Shown piece by piece: positions 33,158 through 43,389 of a stretch of DNA of 64,000 nt. The notes beneath the pieces were generated by a model. That model worked only from the letters and a program-made list of their open reading frames with translations. It did no database searches and was not told where the DNA came from. How positions within the stretch are numbered: the first letter of the stretch is position 1; each line of letters starts with the position of its first letter. This stretch comes from Pseudomonas arcuscaelestis (GTDB lineage Bacteria > Pseudomonadota > Gammaproteobacteria > Pseudomonadales > Pseudomonadaceae): NCBI RefSeq assembly GCF_016881005.1, contig NZ_JACOPV010000006.1:62001-126000 (forward strand), given 5' to 3'. A program made the translations under genes and the position numbers.

Positions 33158-33211
33158 GGGCTTGCCCCGCGATTGCAACATGACTGACACCTGCAATCGC
33201 GGGGCAAGCCC
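33158..33211. repeat. Perfect 20-bp REP inverted repeat
   Basis: Bases 33158-33177 and 33192-33211 are exact reverse complements (20 bp) with a 14-base loop. The outer words GGGCTTGCCCCGCGATTGCA match the REP core of this window. It lies between the dedA promoter region and the 3' end of the GNAT gene. It probably acts as a message end or as a target of the REP transposase. Confidence 0.85.
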
Positions 33212-33224
33212 ACTGCCTACTGAG

Positions 33225-33683
33225 TCAGTCTGAGCTGATCGGCAGAATGTAGCTTTTGAATTCCTGATCTTCGCGAAAACCGATGGATTCGTAGGTTTTC
33301 ATCGCAACATCGTTGTCGCGGCTGGTGGAGGCCCGCAGGCGTACGGCGTTGGTTTCTTTTGCCAGCTTTTTTGCTGCGCGCATCAGGTTGTCGGCCACCA
33401 ACATGCGGCGGGAGTCTTCAGCAACGTAGATGTCGTTGAGAATCCACACGCGCTTGAGCGACAGTGAAGAGAAGCTTGGGTAGAGCTGGCAGAAACCCAT
33501 CAGTTTGTTGTCGTCATCGTCGGGCAGGGCCAGGTAGATGATCGATTCGCCCCGGTCCAGGCGTTTTTCCAGAAACGAACGGGAAGAGTCCGGGTAGGGC
33601 AACTGACCGTAAAATTCGCGGTATTTGACGAACAGCGGGGCGAGCAGGTCCAGATGTTCCAGGGTTGCTTTGATAATCCGCAT
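33225..33683 (-). CDS. GNAT-family N-acetyltransferase
   Basis: This 152-residue protein has the GNAT fold: an N-terminal IIKATLEHLDLLAPLFVKYREFYG, the acetyl-CoA-binding region VWILNDIYVAEDSRRMLVADNLMRAAKKLAKE (a relaxed R/Q-x-x-G/A motif), and LRASTSRDNDVAMKTYESIGFRED near the C-terminus. The substrate is unknown. It lies upstream of eutC on the same strand, a placement I also know from other pseudomonads, but a metabolic link to ethanolamine is not shown. Confidence 0.85.
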   Translation of the reverse strand: MRIIKATLEHLDLLAPLFVKYREFYGQLPYPDSSRSFLEKRLDRGESIIYLALPDDDDNKLMGFCQLYPSFSSLSLKRVWILNDIYVAEDSRRMLVADNLMRAAKKLAKETNAVRLRASTSRDNDVAMKTYESIGFREDQEFKSYILPISSD

Positions 33684-33787
33684 TAGCAGGCCTCAGGGTC
33701 CATGGGAATTCGCGGCTAATCGCCGGCCGCCTCGGCAGATGCTGCCTGAAGATAATTAGAAAGTGCAATCTACGAAACGTTTGCCTC

Positions 33788-34609
33788 TCAAGGTTTACTT
33801 AGCAGGAAGTTTCCTTGCTTTGGCGTGTCGGTGTCTGACTCAAGGGTATGCACCTGTGCTTCGTCCTTCAGGTTAACCCCAGACAGTTGCCGCCGACAGG
33901 CTTCGCGCATCAGGTACAACAGGCGGTGCGCGGCCATGCCGTAGCTGAGCCCTTCCAGGCGCACGTTGGAAATGCAGTTGCGATAGGCGTCGGTCAGACC
34001 TACTTTGGGGTTGTAGGTGAAATACAGGCCGAGGCTGTCAGGGGAACTCAAACCCGGGCGTTCGCCGATCAAAATCACGGTCATTTTGGCCCCGAGCAGT
34101 TCACCCACTTCGTCGGCCACCGCCACTCGACCTTGTTCCACCAGAATCACTGGCGCCAGCGACCAGCCATCGGCAGTGGACTGTTCTTCGAAACGGGCGA
34201 GAAACGGCAGGGTGTGACGATGTACCGCCAAGGCCGACAAACCATCGGCGACGACGATCGCTAGATCGACACCCCCCGGGTTGGCCTCGGCGTATTCGCG
34301 CAGCTGCTGGGCCGAGTCTGGATGCAGGCGTCGACCCAGGTCGGGTCGTTGCAAGTAGCTGTGGCGGTCAGCCGCGGCGCTGTGCAATAGCAGGCTGTCG
34401 CGCTGGCGCTCACTCAACTGTGAGCGCAACCCTTGATGATCGAACGCCAGGTGCACGGCGTCGCGGGCTTGGGCGTGGGCAAATTGAAAGTCCAATTGGG
34501 CGCCGGTCGGCAGGCTGGTGCCGGTGCGACCGAGGGCAATGCGCGCCGGGGTCAGTCGGCGCAGTTCCAACCAGGGATTGCTGCTGTTGTCCTGTGGGGT
34601 GTTGGCCAT
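33788..34609 (-). CDS. eutC: Ethanolamine ammonia-lyase small subunit
   Basis: This 273-residue protein is the light chain of the adenosylcobalamin-dependent lyase that turns ethanolamine into acetaldehyde and ammonia. Family features are [41 protein letters not shown], and the B12-contacting [17 protein letters not shown], then [22 protein letters not shown]. It starts 11 bases after eutB. The enzyme needs vitamin B12, which fits the BtuB/BtuF genes in the same window. No microcompartment shell genes are present, so this is the short pathway of pseudomonads. Confidence 0.96.
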   Translation of the reverse strand: MANTPQDNSSNPWLELRRLTPARIALGRTGTSLPTGAQLDFQFAHAQARDAVHLAFDHQGLRSQLSERQRDSLLLHSAAADRHSYLQRPDLGRRLHPDSAQQLREYAEANPGGVDLAIVVADGLSALAVHRHTLPFLARFEEQSTADGWSLAPVILVEQGRVAVADEVGELLGAKMTVILIGERPGLSSPDSLGLYFTYNPKVGLTDAYRNCISNVRLEGLSYGMAAHRLLYLMREACRRQLSGVNLKDEAQVHTLESDTDTPKQGNFLLSKP

Positions 34610-34620
34610 GATCGCCTCGC

Positions 34621-36015
34621 TTATCCCAATTGTGCCAAGGCCTGGCGGAAGGCCGGCGGCAGGTTGTCGCCAAATCGCACGCGGCCATCGGCTTGGGTGA
34701 AGATGCCCATGCGTGCCAGCCAGCTTTCGAATTCCGGCGCCGGTTTAAGGCCCAGGGTTTGGCGGGCATAGAGCGCATCGTGGAACGAGGTGGTTTGGTA
34801 GTTGAGCATGATGTCATCGGAGCCTGGGATGCCCATGATGAAGTTGATCCCGGCAACGCCCAGCAGGGTGAGTAGCGTGTCCATGTCGTCCTGATCGGCT
34901 TCGGCATGGTTGGTGTAGCAGATATCGCAGCCCATGGGCACGCCAAGCAGCTTGCCGCAGAAGTGGTCTTCAAGGCCGGCGCGGATGATCTGCTTGCCGT
35001 TGTACAGGTATTCCGGGCCAATGAAGCCCACCACGGTATTGACCAGAAATGGCTTGAAATGCCGGGCCACGGCATAGGCGCGGGTTTCACAGGTTTGTTG
35101 GTCGACGCCATGGTGGGCGTTGGCCGACAGTGCGCTGCCCTGGCCGGTTTCGAAGTACATCAAGTTCTGCCCCAGGGTACCGCGATTGAGGCTCAGCCCG
35201 GCTTCGTAGCCTTCCTTCAACACATTGAGGTTGATGCCAAAGCTGGCGTTGGCTGCTTCGGTGCCAGCAATCGATTGGAACACCAGGTCTAGCGGTACGC
35301 CACGGTTGATCGCCTCGATCGAGGTGGTTACGTGGGTCAGTACGCAGGCTTGGGTGGGGATGTCGTAGCGCTGGATGATCGCGTCGAGCATTTCCAGCAT
35401 GGCGCAGATGGACGCGATGCTGTCGGTGGCCGGGTTAATGCCGATCATGGCATCGCCGTTGCCGTACAGCAGACCGTCGAGGATGCTTGCGGCAATCCCG
35501 GCCGGCTCATCGGTGGGGTGGTTGGGTTGCAGGCGGGTGGACAGGCGTCCGCGCAGACCCATGGTGCCGCGAAAACGGGTGACCACGCGGATTTTCTGCG
35601 CCACCAGCACCAGGTCCTGCACGCGCATGATTTTGGATACAGCGGCGGCCATTTCCGGCGTCAGCCCAGGGGCCAGGGCGCGCAGGCTGTGTTCATCGGC
35701 TTGATCACTCAGTAGCCAATCGCGCAGGCCACCCACAGTCAGATGGCTGACCACGGCAAAGGCGTTGGCATCATGGGTGTCGATGATCAGCCGGGTGACT
35801 TCATCTTCTTCGTAGGGAATCAGCGCTTCGCTGAGAAAGTGTTTGAGCGGTATGTCGGCCAGTGCCATCTGTGCCGCCACCCGTTCACCATCGTTGCTGG
35901 CGGCGACCCCAGCGAGAAAATCACCCGAACGTGCCGGGCTGGCCTTGGCCATGACTTCTTTCAGGCTTTCAAAACGGTAAGTCTGTTGACCTGCCGTGTG
36001 TACAAAACTTGCCAT
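34621..36015 (-). CDS. eutB: Ethanolamine ammonia-lyase large subunit
   Basis: This 464-residue heavy chain holds the TIM-barrel active site for radical deamination of ethanolamine. Visible segments include [32 protein letters not shown], the barrel strands with [18 protein letters not shown], and [22 protein letters not shown]. The length is normal. GGAG precedes ATG by nine bases. A 9-bp hairpin lies between this gene and the permease upstream. Confidence 0.97.
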   Translation of the reverse strand: MASFVHTAGQQTYRFESLKEVMAKASPARSGDFLAGVAASNDGERVAAQMALADIPLKHFLSEALIPYEEDEVTRLIIDTHDANAFAVVSHLTVGGLRDWLLSDQADEHSLRALAPGLTPEMAAAVSKIMRVQDLVLVAQKIRVVTRFRGTMGLRGRLSTRLQPNHPTDEPAGIAASILDGLLYGNGDAMIGINPATDSIASICAMLEMLDAIIQRYDIPTQACVLTHVTTSIEAINRGVPLDLVFQSIAGTEAANASFGINLNVLKEGYEAGLSLNRGTLGQNLMYFETGQGSALSANAHHGVDQQTCETRAYAVARHFKPFLVNTVVGFIGPEYLYNGKQIIRAGLEDHFCGKLLGVPMGCDICYTNHAEADQDDMDTLLTLLGVAGINFIMGIPGSDDIMLNYQTTSFHDALYARQTLGLKPAPEFESWLARMGIFTQADGRVRFGDNLPPAFRQALAQLG

Positions 36016-36030
36016 ACAGAATCTCCAGAA

Positions 36031-36053
36031 CGCCGCAGGTCTGGCCTGCGGCG
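36031..36053. promoter_or_regulatory. Hairpin between eat and eutB
   Basis: CGCCGCAGG and CCTGCGGCG form a perfect 9-bp stem with a five-base loop in the 51-base gap. With no T run it probably slows decay or partly terminates, adjusting lyase against permease levels. Confidence 0.5.
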
Positions 36054-36066
36054 CGGGTGGCGTTGA

Positions 36067-37515
36067 TCAGTGCAAGGCCTCTTCGGCCTTTTGGATCGCG
36101 GCGAACTCTTCTTCCGGTGTTCCGGCTACCAGGTGGTGCCGGCTGTAAAACGCAAAGTACGCAATCAGTACGCCATAGATGACAGCGGCGCCAATCACAA
36201 CCCGAGGATCAACCAGGAAGCCGGCGACTACGGCGATGCAAGCCAGCACCAGCGCCACGCCTGAAGTGAAGATCCCGCCCGGTGTGCGATACGGGCGCTC
36301 CATTTTAGGGCGTTTGATGCGCAGGGTGATGTGTGCAGCCATCATCAGTACATAAGACAGCGTAGCGCCGAACACGGCAACCAGGATCAGCAGGTCTCCC
36401 TGGCCGGTCAGCGACAGGCCGAAACCGATGATGCCGGGAATTACCAGGGCCAGTACCGGCGCCTTGCTCTTGTTGGTTTGCGAGAGTTTGCGTGGCAGGT
36501 AGCCGGCGCGGGACAGGGCGAAAATCTGCCGCGAGTAGGCGTAGATGATCGAGAAGAAGCTGGCGATAAGACCGGCCAGGCCCACCAGGTTGACGAAGCT
36601 GCCCATCCAGGTCGAGCCGCCGTAGGCTTTGGCCAGTGCTTCGACCAGCGGGTTGCCCGAGCTTTTCAGGGCTTCGGCACCCGCACCGCCAGGGCCCACC
36701 ACCAGAATCAACAAGGCGAACGCCAGCAGCACCAGCATGGCGCCGATCAGCCCGCGTGGCAGGTCGCGCTTGGGGTTCTTGGTTTCTTCCGCGGCCAGTG
36801 GTACGCCCTCTACCGCAAGGAAAAACCAGATCGCATAGGGGATTGCTGCCCATACGCCGACATAGCCGAACGGCAGGAAGCTGCTGGCACCAACGGCATC
36901 GGTCTGGGCAATGTCGAACAGGTTGTTCACATCAAAGTGCGGCACCATGGCGACCAGGAACACCCCCAGAGCAATGGCCGCTACGGCGGTGATGATGAAC
37001 ATCAGCTTCAGCGCTTCACCGACTCCGAAGATGTGGATGCCGATAAAGATGATGTAAAAGGCCAGATAGATCATCCAGCCGCCGATGCCGAACAGTGACT
37101 GGCAATAGGCGCCGATGAACACAGCAATGGCCGCGGGAGCGATGGCGTATTCAATCAGGATCGCCGTGCCGGTCAAAAAGCCACCCCAGGGGCCGAATGC
37201 GCTGCGGGCAAAGCCGTAGCCGCCGCCGGCGGTGGGAATCATCGAAGACAATTCGGCCAGCGAAAAGCACATGCACAGGTACATGGTGGCCATCAGCAGG
37301 GTGGCGAGAAACATCCCGCCCCAGCCGCCCTGGGCCAAGCCAAAGTTCCAGCCGGCGTAGTCGCCGGAAATCACGTAGGCAACGCCGAGGCCCACCAGCA
37401 GTACCCAGCCTGCCGCGCCTTTTTTCAGTTCACGTTGTTGGAAGTAGTCGGTGCCGACCTTTTCGAAGTCGACAGAAGAACCAGCCGGCACGCTGCCGGA
37501 GTGATCGCTTGGCAT
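36067..37515 (-). CDS. eat: Ethanolamine permease
   Basis: This 482-residue amino acid-polyamine-organocation transporter has about 12 membrane segments and family words such as GWVLLVGLGVAYVISGDYAGWNFG, IPTAGGGYGFARSAFGPWGGF and FFLAVEGVPLAAEETKNPKRDLPRG, all typical of ethanolamine permeases. It brings ethanolamine into the cytoplasm for EutBC. ATG 37515 is preferred to an in-frame GTG nine bases upstream because AGGTG stands seven bases before it. It is read from the exaC promoter or its own. Confidence 0.93.
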   Translation of the reverse strand: MPSDHSGSVPAGSSVDFEKVGTDYFQQRELKKGAAGWVLLVGLGVAYVISGDYAGWNFGLAQGGWGGMFLATLLMATMYLCMCFSLAELSSMIPTAGGGYGFARSAFGPWGGFLTGTAILIEYAIAPAAIAVFIGAYCQSLFGIGGWMIYLAFYIIFIGIHIFGVGEALKLMFIITAVAAIALGVFLVAMVPHFDVNNLFDIAQTDAVGASSFLPFGYVGVWAAIPYAIWFFLAVEGVPLAAEETKNPKRDLPRGLIGAMLVLLAFALLILVVGPGGAGAEALKSSGNPLVEALAKAYGGSTWMGSFVNLVGLAGLIASFFSIIYAYSRQIFALSRAGYLPRKLSQTNKSKAPVLALVIPGIIGFGLSLTGQGDLLILVAVFGATLSYVLMMAAHITLRIKRPKMERPYRTPGGIFTSGVALVLACIAVVAGFLVDPRVVIGAAVIYGVLIAYFAFYSRHHLVAGTPEEEFAAIQKAEEALH

Positions 37516-37588
37516 AGGATTCACCTGTTTTTTTTATCGTCACCGGCGGATGCCGGTTTCTATGGTGATGGTCTTGCATGAAGCGAGC

Positions 37589-37623
37589 CAGAGCGGTTCC
37601 GGGGTGAAACCGCTCTGTTTTTT
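37589..37623 (+). terminator. Intrinsic terminator, T tract on the plus strand
   Basis: CAGAGCGGTT and AACCGCTCTG form a 10-bp stem with a nine-base loop followed by TTTTTT. The T tract faces rightward, opposite to the flanking genes exaC and eat, so it is ideal for stopping antisense transcription. On the gene strand the stem is preceded by A6 and lacks a T run, so read-through from exaC into eat is plausible. Confidence 0.7.
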
Positions 37624-37627
37624 CGGG

Positions 37628-39148
37628 TTAGAAGAAGCCCAGAGGATTGATGTCGTAGCTCACCAGCAGGTTTTTGGTTTGCTGGTAATGGTCGAGCATC
37701 ATTTTGTGCGTTTCCCGACCGACGCCGGACTTCTTGTAGCCACCGAACGCGGCGTGTGCCGGGTACAGGTGGTAGCAGTTGGTCCAGACACGGCCAGCCT
37801 TTATGCCGCGGCCCATGCGGTAGGCGCGGTTGATATCGCGGGTCCAAACCCCAGCACCCAGGCCGAACTCGGTGTCGTTGGCGATTGCCAGGGCTTCGGC
37901 TTCGTCCTTGAAGGTGGTGACGCTCACTACCGGGCCAAAGATTTCTTCCTGGAACACACGCATCTCGTTGGTGCCTTTGAGCAGGGTTGGCTGGATGTAG
38001 TAACCCGTCGCCAGGCTGCCTTCGAGTTTTTCTACCTTGCCGCCGGTCAGCAGTTCGGCGCCTTCCTTCTCGGCAATTTCCAGGTACGAGAGAATCTTGT
38101 CGAACTGCTGCTCGGAGGCCTGGGCGCCGACCATGGTGTCGGTATCCAGCGGGTCACCGCGCTTGATCTGTTTGATCTTCTTCATTACCTCCTGCATGAA
38201 CGCCGGGTAGATGGACTCTTGAACCAGTGCGCGTGACGGGCAGGTGCACACTTCACCCTGGTTGAAGAACGCCAGCACCAGGCCTTCGGCAGCTTTTTCG
38301 ATAAAGGAAGGCTCGGCCTGCATGATGTCTTCGAAGAAGATGTTCGGCGATTTGCCGCCCAGCTCGACAGTGGAAGGAATGATGTTCTCGGCGGCACATT
38401 TCATGATGTGCGAGCCAACCGGGGTAGAGCCGGTAAACGCGATCTTGGCGATGCGCTTGCTGGTGGCCAGGGCTTCACCGGCTTCACGGCCATAGCCTTG
38501 CACCACGTTGAGCACGCCGGCTGGCAGCAGGTCGCCGATCACTTCCATCAGCACGCTGATGCCCAGCGGGGTTTGCTCGGCGGGCTTGAGCACGACGCAG
38601 TTACCGGCCGCCAGGGCAGGGGCGAGCTTCCAGGCCGCCATCAGGATGGGGAAGTTCCATGGAATGATCTGCCCGACTACGCCCAGTGGTTCGTGCAGGT
38701 GGTAGGCAACGGTGTTGCCGTCGATTTCTGCGGCGCCGCCTTCCTGGGCGCGCAGGCAGCCAGCGAAGTAACGGAAGTGGTCGGCGGCCAGGGGAATGTC
38801 GGCGTTGAGGGTTTCGCGAATGGCTTTGCCGTTGTCCCAGGTTTCGGTAATAGCCAGCAGTTCGAGGTTCTGCTCGATGCGGTCGGCGATTTTCAGCAGG
38901 ATCAGCGAGCGCGCCTGGACCGAGGTGGTGCCCCAGGCGTCAGCAGCAGCGTGGGCTGCGTCCAGTGCCTTTTCAACGTCTTCGGCAGTGGAGCGGGGGA
39001 ATTCAGCAATCAGCTGGCCGTTTACTGGCGAGATGTTTTCGAAGTACTGCCCTTTGACCGGAGCAACGAACTCGCCACCGATGTAGTTCCCATAACGGCT
39101 CTTGAAGGAAACCTTGGAACCTTCGGTACCGGGATGTGCATAACGCAT
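37628..39148 (-). CDS. exaC: NAD-dependent acetaldehyde dehydrogenase ExaC
   Basis: This 506-residue aldehyde dehydrogenase starts [11 protein letters not shown] and has the NAD fold [14 protein letters not shown], the general base in [15 protein letters not shown], and the nucleophile in [16 protein letters not shown]. The C-terminal [10 protein letters not shown] is characteristic of the ExaC/AcoD group, which oxidises acetaldehyde to acetate. It completes the ethanolamine route. A sigma-54 promoter lies 50 bases upstream. The long upstream frame is rejected since it would cover that promoter. Confidence 0.95.
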   Translation of the reverse strand: MRYAHPGTEGSKVSFKSRYGNYIGGEFVAPVKGQYFENISPVNGQLIAEFPRSTAEDVEKALDAAHAAADAWGTTSVQARSLILLKIADRIEQNLELLAITETWDNGKAIRETLNADIPLAADHFRYFAGCLRAQEGGAAEIDGNTVAYHLHEPLGVVGQIIPWNFPILMAAWKLAPALAAGNCVVLKPAEQTPLGISVLMEVIGDLLPAGVLNVVQGYGREAGEALATSKRIAKIAFTGSTPVGSHIMKCAAENIIPSTVELGGKSPNIFFEDIMQAEPSFIEKAAEGLVLAFFNQGEVCTCPSRALVQESIYPAFMQEVMKKIKQIKRGDPLDTDTMVGAQASEQQFDKILSYLEIAEKEGAELLTGGKVEKLEGSLATGYYIQPTLLKGTNEMRVFQEEIFGPVVSVTTFKDEAEALAIANDTEFGLGAGVWTRDINRAYRMGRGIKAGRVWTNCYHLYPAHAAFGGYKKSGVGRETHKMMLDHYQQTKNLLVSYDINPLGFF

Positions 39149-39197
39149 GGTGTGTCTCCTGGCTATTGTGTTTGTTGGGAGGATACATAGAGCATAG

Positions 39198-39213
39198 AGC
39201 AAGGCTTGGGCCA
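39198..39213 (-). promoter_or_regulatory. Sigma-54 promoter of exaC
   Basis: Read on the minus strand, 39213 to 39198 is TGGCCC-AAGCC-TTGCT, matching the -24 GG and -12 GC rule with correct spacing. It lies 50 bases before exaC and is served by the divergently encoded EatR-type activator. Confidence 0.8.
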
Positions 39214-39287
39214 GTGTTTTCAGGCCTAGTAAAATCAAGGGGTTGCGTGCTTTTTTATGACGGCTCAGGTTGTTGCTGTAGCAGGGC

Positions 39288-39316
39288 CGGTACAGGCTGA
39301 GTGACAGTTTGTACCG
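39288..39316. promoter_or_regulatory. Candidate upstream activator site
   Basis: CGGTACA (39288-39294) and TGTACCG (39310-39316) are perfect inverted 7-base arms 15 bases apart. They lie about 75-100 bases upstream of the exaC -24 element, a normal distance for a sigma-54 activator. Confidence 0.5.
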
Positions 39317-39415
39317 CTTATGGCACAGGCGCTGACCTGGTGGTCACCCCAACATTGCAATGCGCGGGCGGGTGGAGGATGCTGGGTCAATCTCGTCTGC
39401 GGAGAACAATAAAAA

Positions 39416-41347
39416 GTGCAGAACAATCATCTCAGCCGGCACGCCCGGCAAGTGCTTACGGTGACGCAGGGCAAGGCTCAGACCCAAGGCCCAGGCAGTG
39501 ATCCTTCTATTGCCCGTTCGTGGTTGCGTTGCGTTGAGGACTACCATCTCGATCCAGCCCTAAGCGTTGCGCCGACCGTTCTTGAGCATGGCCGCGTGCT
39601 CGAAAGTCGCGAGCGCTTGCAACAGGTGTTGCAGATCGCGGGCACCGAGATGAGCAGTTTGCATCAGCAGTTGTCCGGAGCTGGGCATGCGGTGTTGCTC
39701 ACCGACGCCCGTGGGGTGATCCTCAATTGCGTCACCGCCCCCACCGAGCGACGTATCTTTGAGCGTGCCGGACTATGGCTTGGCGCTGACTGGAGCGAGG
39801 CTTGCGAAGGTACCAACGGTATTGGCACGTGCCTGGTGGAGCGCCAGGCCCTGACCATCCATCAGGACGAACATTTTCGCGGTCGTCACACCGGCCTCAC
39901 GTGCTCGGCCAGCCCGGTGTTCGACCCTCATGGCGAACTCCTGGCGGTGTTGGATGTTTCATCGGCTCGCCCGGATGTATCGCGCCAAAGCCAGTTCCAT
40001 ACCATGGCCTTGGTCAATCTCTCGGCGAAGATGATCGAGAGTTGTTACTTCCTGCGTTACTTCGAAAACCAGTGGCTGCTGCGCTTTCATCTGCAGGCCG
40101 AGTCGGTAGGCTTGTTCAGCGAGGGTTTGCTGGCCTTCGATGGTGACGGACGTATCTGTGCCGTCAACCAGAGTGCATTGAATCTGCTTGGGGCCATTCG
40201 TGGCGGTGTGCTGGGCAAGCCGGTAGAAATGTTTTTCGATTGCGCCCTGGATGAACTGTTCAGCCGTGCCACGGCGCAGGCGAGCACCAGTTGGCCGCTG
40301 CGTACCCGTGATGGTCGTCTGTTGTTCGCCAGTTTGCGTGGGCAGGTGCGTGCCCCGGCGCGGCCGTTGGTGCCGACGCCGTTGCCGGGAAAAAAGGTAG
40401 AAAAAGCTGAGAGCATCTGCTTGCTCGACCCGTTGCTGCAAACCGAGTTTCGTCGAGCGATACGGGTGTTCGAGCGCGATGTGCCGCTGCTGATCAATGG
40501 TGAAACCGGTAGCGGCAAGGAAGCCTTTGCCAAAGCGGTGCATCAAGCCAGTGAGCGCCGCGACCAGGCGTTTGTCGCCCTGAACTGCGCCTCCATTCCA
40601 GAAAGCCTGATCGAGAGCGAGCTGTTTGGTTATCGCGGTGGCAGTTTTACCGGTGCGCGCAAGGAGGGCATGCGCGGCAAACTCCAGCAGGCGGACGGCG
40701 GCACCTTGTTGCTCGATGAGATTGGCGACATGCCTTTGGCCCTGCAAACCCGGTTATTGCGGGTGCTGGAGGACCGCATGGTGGTGCCGCTTGGGGGCGA
40801 ACCCCAGGCCGTCAACGTGCGCATTATCAGCGCCACTCACCGCAACCTGCTGGAGCGGGTTGCGGATGGCAGTTTTCGCGAAGACCTTTACTACCGCCTC
40901 AATGGCCTGGAGATCGCGCTGCCGGCATTGCGTGAGCGCAGTGACAAGTCGCAATTGCTGGATTTCATTCTGGTCCAGGAAGCGGGTGAGCAGGCGGTTA
41001 GCCTGGCATCAGACGCACGGCGCGCGTTGCTGGCGTTTGCCTGGCCGGGAAACGTGCGTCAGTTGCGTACTGTTCTACGAACGTTGGTGGCGCTTTGTGA
41101 TGATGGTTGCATCGAGTACGAGCAGCTTCCGGCCGTTGTTCGAGCGCAAGGAGGCCTTCGCGGGGCTAGCCCGGTCCCTCAGGGTGTAGGGGCGGGTGCG
41201 CCGTTGGAGGATGCCGAGCGCGGGGCTTTGTTGGCGGCGCTGGAACAACAGCGCTGGCACATGACGCATGTGGCGGCGCAGTTGGGTGTTAGTCGCAATA
41301 CCTTGTATCGAAAACTTCGCAAGCACGGCATCGCCAGGCGCCTTTGA
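39416..41347 (+). CDS. eatR: Sigma-54-dependent activator of ethanolamine genes (EatR/AcoR type)
   Basis: This 643-residue regulator has an N-terminal GAF-type sensory half (about 60-220, with GAGHAVLLTDARGVILN and EGTNGIGTCLVERQALTIHQDEHF), a PAS-like part, a central AAA+ domain (Walker A GETGSGKE about 362-369; GSFTGA at about 408-413 in place of GAFTGA; Walker B GTLLLDEIGD), and a Fis-type HTH (VAAQLGVSRNTLYRKLRKHGI). The G-S-F-T-G-A variant still contacts sigma-54 in other activators. It starts at a GTG and is divergent from exaC, whose promoter is sigma-54 type. The ligand is probably ethanolamine or acetaldehyde. Confidence 0.93.
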   Translation: MQNNHLSRHARQVLTVTQGKAQTQGPGSDPSIARSWLRCVEDYHLDPALSVAPTVLEHGRVLESRERLQQVLQIAGTEMSSLHQQLSGAGHAVLLTDARGVILNCVTAPTERRIFERAGLWLGADWSEACEGTNGIGTCLVERQALTIHQDEHFRGRHTGLTCSASPVFDPHGELLAVLDVSSARPDVSRQSQFHTMALVNLSAKMIESCYFLRYFENQWLLRFHLQAESVGLFSEGLLAFDGDGRICAVNQSALNLLGAIRGGVLGKPVEMFFDCALDELFSRATAQASTSWPLRTRDGRLLFASLRGQVRAPARPLVPTPLPGKKVEKAESICLLDPLLQTEFRRAIRVFERDVPLLINGETGSGKEAFAKAVHQASERRDQAFVALNCASIPESLIESELFGYRGGSFTGARKEGMRGKLQQADGGTLLLDEIGDMPLALQTRLLRVLEDRMVVPLGGEPQAVNVRIISATHRNLLERVADGSFREDLYYRLNGLEIALPALRERSDKSQLLDFILVQEAGEQAVSLASDARRALLAFAWPGNVRQLRTVLRTLVALCDDGCIEYEQLPAVVRAQGGLRGASPVPQGVGAGAPLEDAERGALLAALEQQRWHMTHVAAQLGVSRNTLYRKLRKHGIARRL

Positions 41348-41413
41348 GCGAAACACAGGATGCGAATTCCTGCGCCCTGGGCTACCCTGCCTCGACGTTT
41401 TGCGAGGTCGATA

Positions 41414-42763
41414 ATGCACATTCATATTCTTGGTATCTGCGGCACTTTCATGGGTTCTCTGGCAGTGCTGGCCAAAGAACTGGGGCATCGGGTTACGGGC
41501 TCCGACGCCAATGTCTATCCACCCATGAGCACTCAGCTTCAAGCCCAGGGCATCGAACTGACCCAGGGTTATGACGCCGCCCAACTGGACCCGGCACCAG
41601 ACCTGGTGGTAATCGGCAATGCCCTCTCACGCGGCAACCCTGCGGTTGAGTATGTGCTCAACAAGGGCCTGCCTTATGTGTCGGGCCCGCAGTGGCTGGC
41701 TGATCACGTTTTGCAGGGGCGTTGGGTGTTGGCAGTGGCCGGTACTCACGGCAAAACCACCACCAGCAGCATGCTGGCCTGGGTGCTGGAGCATGCGGGC
41801 ATGAGCCCCGGCTTCTTGATCGGTGGTGTGCCACAGAATTTCTCGGTGTCTGCGCGGTTGGGCGGTACGCCGTTTTTCGTGGTCGAGGCCGATGAATACG
41901 ACAGCGCCTTCTTCGACAAGCGCTCAAAATTTGTTCACTACCGCCCGCGTACCGCGATCCTCAATAACCTTGAGTTTGATCATGCGGACATTTTCCCAGA
42001 CCTGGCTTCCATCGAGCGACAGTTCCACCATTTGGTGCGGACTATCCCGAGTGAAGGCCTGGTCATTCATCCAACTACCGAACCTGCCCTCGATCGCGTG
42101 ATCAAGATGGGTTGCTGGACCCCGGTGCATACCACCGGTGAAGGCGGGCAGTGGCAGGTCAAGTTGCTCAGCGCAGACGGCTCGCGTTTCGAAGTCAGCT
42201 TTGACGGCGAGCCGCAGGGTGTTGTCGAGTGGGAGTTGACCGGTCAGCACAACGTGGCCAACGCTTTGGCCACCCTGGCGGCAGCCCGTCATGTTGGCGT
42301 AGTGCCAGCCATGGGTATTGCTGCGCTCAGCGCTTTCAAAAGCGTGAAGCGGCGCATGGAGAAAGTCGCCGAAGTGCAAGGCGTTACTATCTATGACGAC
42401 TTTGCCCATCACCCTACGGCCATTGCCACCACCCTCGACGGTTTGCGCAAGCGCATTGGCGATGCCCCGCTGATTGCGGTGATCGAGCCGCGCTCCAACT
42501 CGATGAAGCTGGGTGCGCACCGCGATGGTTTGCCAGAAAGCGTCAACGACGCCGATCAGGTGATCTGGTACGCGCCGCCGAACCTGGGTTGGGATTTGGC
42601 CGCCACTGCCGCGCAGTGCAAGGTGCCTGCCGTGGTTGCCGACAGCCTGGAAGCGATCATCGAGCGGGTCAAGAGCCAGGCCAAGCCCGGCACCCAAGTG
42701 GTGATCATGAGCAACGGTGGCTTTGGCGGCCTGCACGGCAAGTTGGCCGAGGCGCTGAAATGA
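41414..42763 (+). CDS. mpl: UDP-MurNAc:tripeptide ligase Mpl
   Basis: This 449-residue ligase reattaches recycled L-Ala-gamma-D-Glu-meso-Dap to UDP-N-acetylmuramate. It starts [22 protein letters not shown] and has the ATP loop [16 protein letters not shown], the Mur-ligase [19 protein letters not shown], and [21 protein letters not shown] 41414 is chosen because GAGG precedes it and [11 protein letters not shown] is the family start. Its stop overlaps ubiX. It fits the strong peptidoglycan-recycling content of this window (LdcA, lytic transglycosylases). Confidence 0.96.
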   Translation: MHIHILGICGTFMGSLAVLAKELGHRVTGSDANVYPPMSTQLQAQGIELTQGYDAAQLDPAPDLVVIGNALSRGNPAVEYVLNKGLPYVSGPQWLADHVLQGRWVLAVAGTHGKTTTSSMLAWVLEHAGMSPGFLIGGVPQNFSVSARLGGTPFFVVEADEYDSAFFDKRSKFVHYRPRTAILNNLEFDHADIFPDLASIERQFHHLVRTIPSEGLVIHPTTEPALDRVIKMGCWTPVHTTGEGGQWQVKLLSADGSRFEVSFDGEPQGVVEWELTGQHNVANALATLAAARHVGVVPAMGIAALSAFKSVKRRMEKVAEVQGVTIYDDFAHHPTAIATTLDGLRKRIGDAPLIAVIEPRSNSMKLGAHRDGLPESVNDADQVIWYAPPNLGWDLAATAAQCKVPAVVADSLEAIIERVKSQAKPGTQVVIMSNGGFGGLHGKLAEALK

Positions 42764-43389
42764 GCGGGCCGGAACGCATCACCCTGGCGATGACCGGGGC
42801 GTCGGGGGCGCAGTATGGTCTGCGCCTGCTCGATTGCCTGGTGCGCGAAGACCGAGAGGTGCATTTTTTGATCTCCAAGGCGGCGCAACTGGTGATGTCC
42901 ACCGAGACCGATGTGGTGCTTCCGGCCAAGCCTCAGGCGATACAGGCGTTTCTTACTGAGTACACCGGCGCTGCCGATGGGCAGATCCGGGTGTATGGCA
43001 AAGAAGACTGGATGTCTCCGGTGGCTTCCGGCTCCGGGGCGCCGGCAGCGATGGTGGTGGTGCCGTGCTCTACCGGTACGTTGTCGGCAATTGCCACTGG
43101 CGCCTGCAACAACCTGATCGAGCGTGCTGCCGACGTCACCCTCAAGGAGCGTCGGCAATTGATTCTGGTGCCGCGTGAGGCGCCATTTTCGACCATCCAC
43201 CTCGAGAACATGCTCAAGTTGTCGAACATGGGGGCGGTGATCCTGCCAGCGGCGCCTGGGTTCTATCACCAGCCGCAGACGATCGATGACCTGATCGACT
43301 TTGTGGTGGCCAGAATTCTCAACCTGCTGAACATTCCCCAGGACATGCTGCCACGTTGGGGCGAGTATCACCTCGGCGCAGATGAATGA
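42760..43389 (+). CDS. ubiX: Flavin prenyltransferase UbiX
   Basis: This 209-residue protein makes prenylated FMN, the cofactor of the UbiD decarboxylase in ubiquinone synthesis. It starts in the ATGA overlap with mpl and shows the flavoprotein fold: [19 protein letters not shown], the Ser/Thr-rich [35 protein letters not shown] and [20 protein letters not shown]. The length is normal. It overlaps the next gene in the same way, so mpl, ubiX and the lipoprotein gene are one unit. Confidence 0.96.
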   Translation: MSGPERITLAMTGASGAQYGLRLLDCLVREDREVHFLISKAAQLVMSTETDVVLPAKPQAIQAFLTEYTGAADGQIRVYGKEDWMSPVASGSGAPAAMVVVPCSTGTLSAIATGACNNLIERAADVTLKERRQLILVPREAPFSTIHLENMLKLSNMGAVILPAAPGFYHQPQTIDDLIDFVVARILNLLNIPQDMLPRWGEYHLGADE

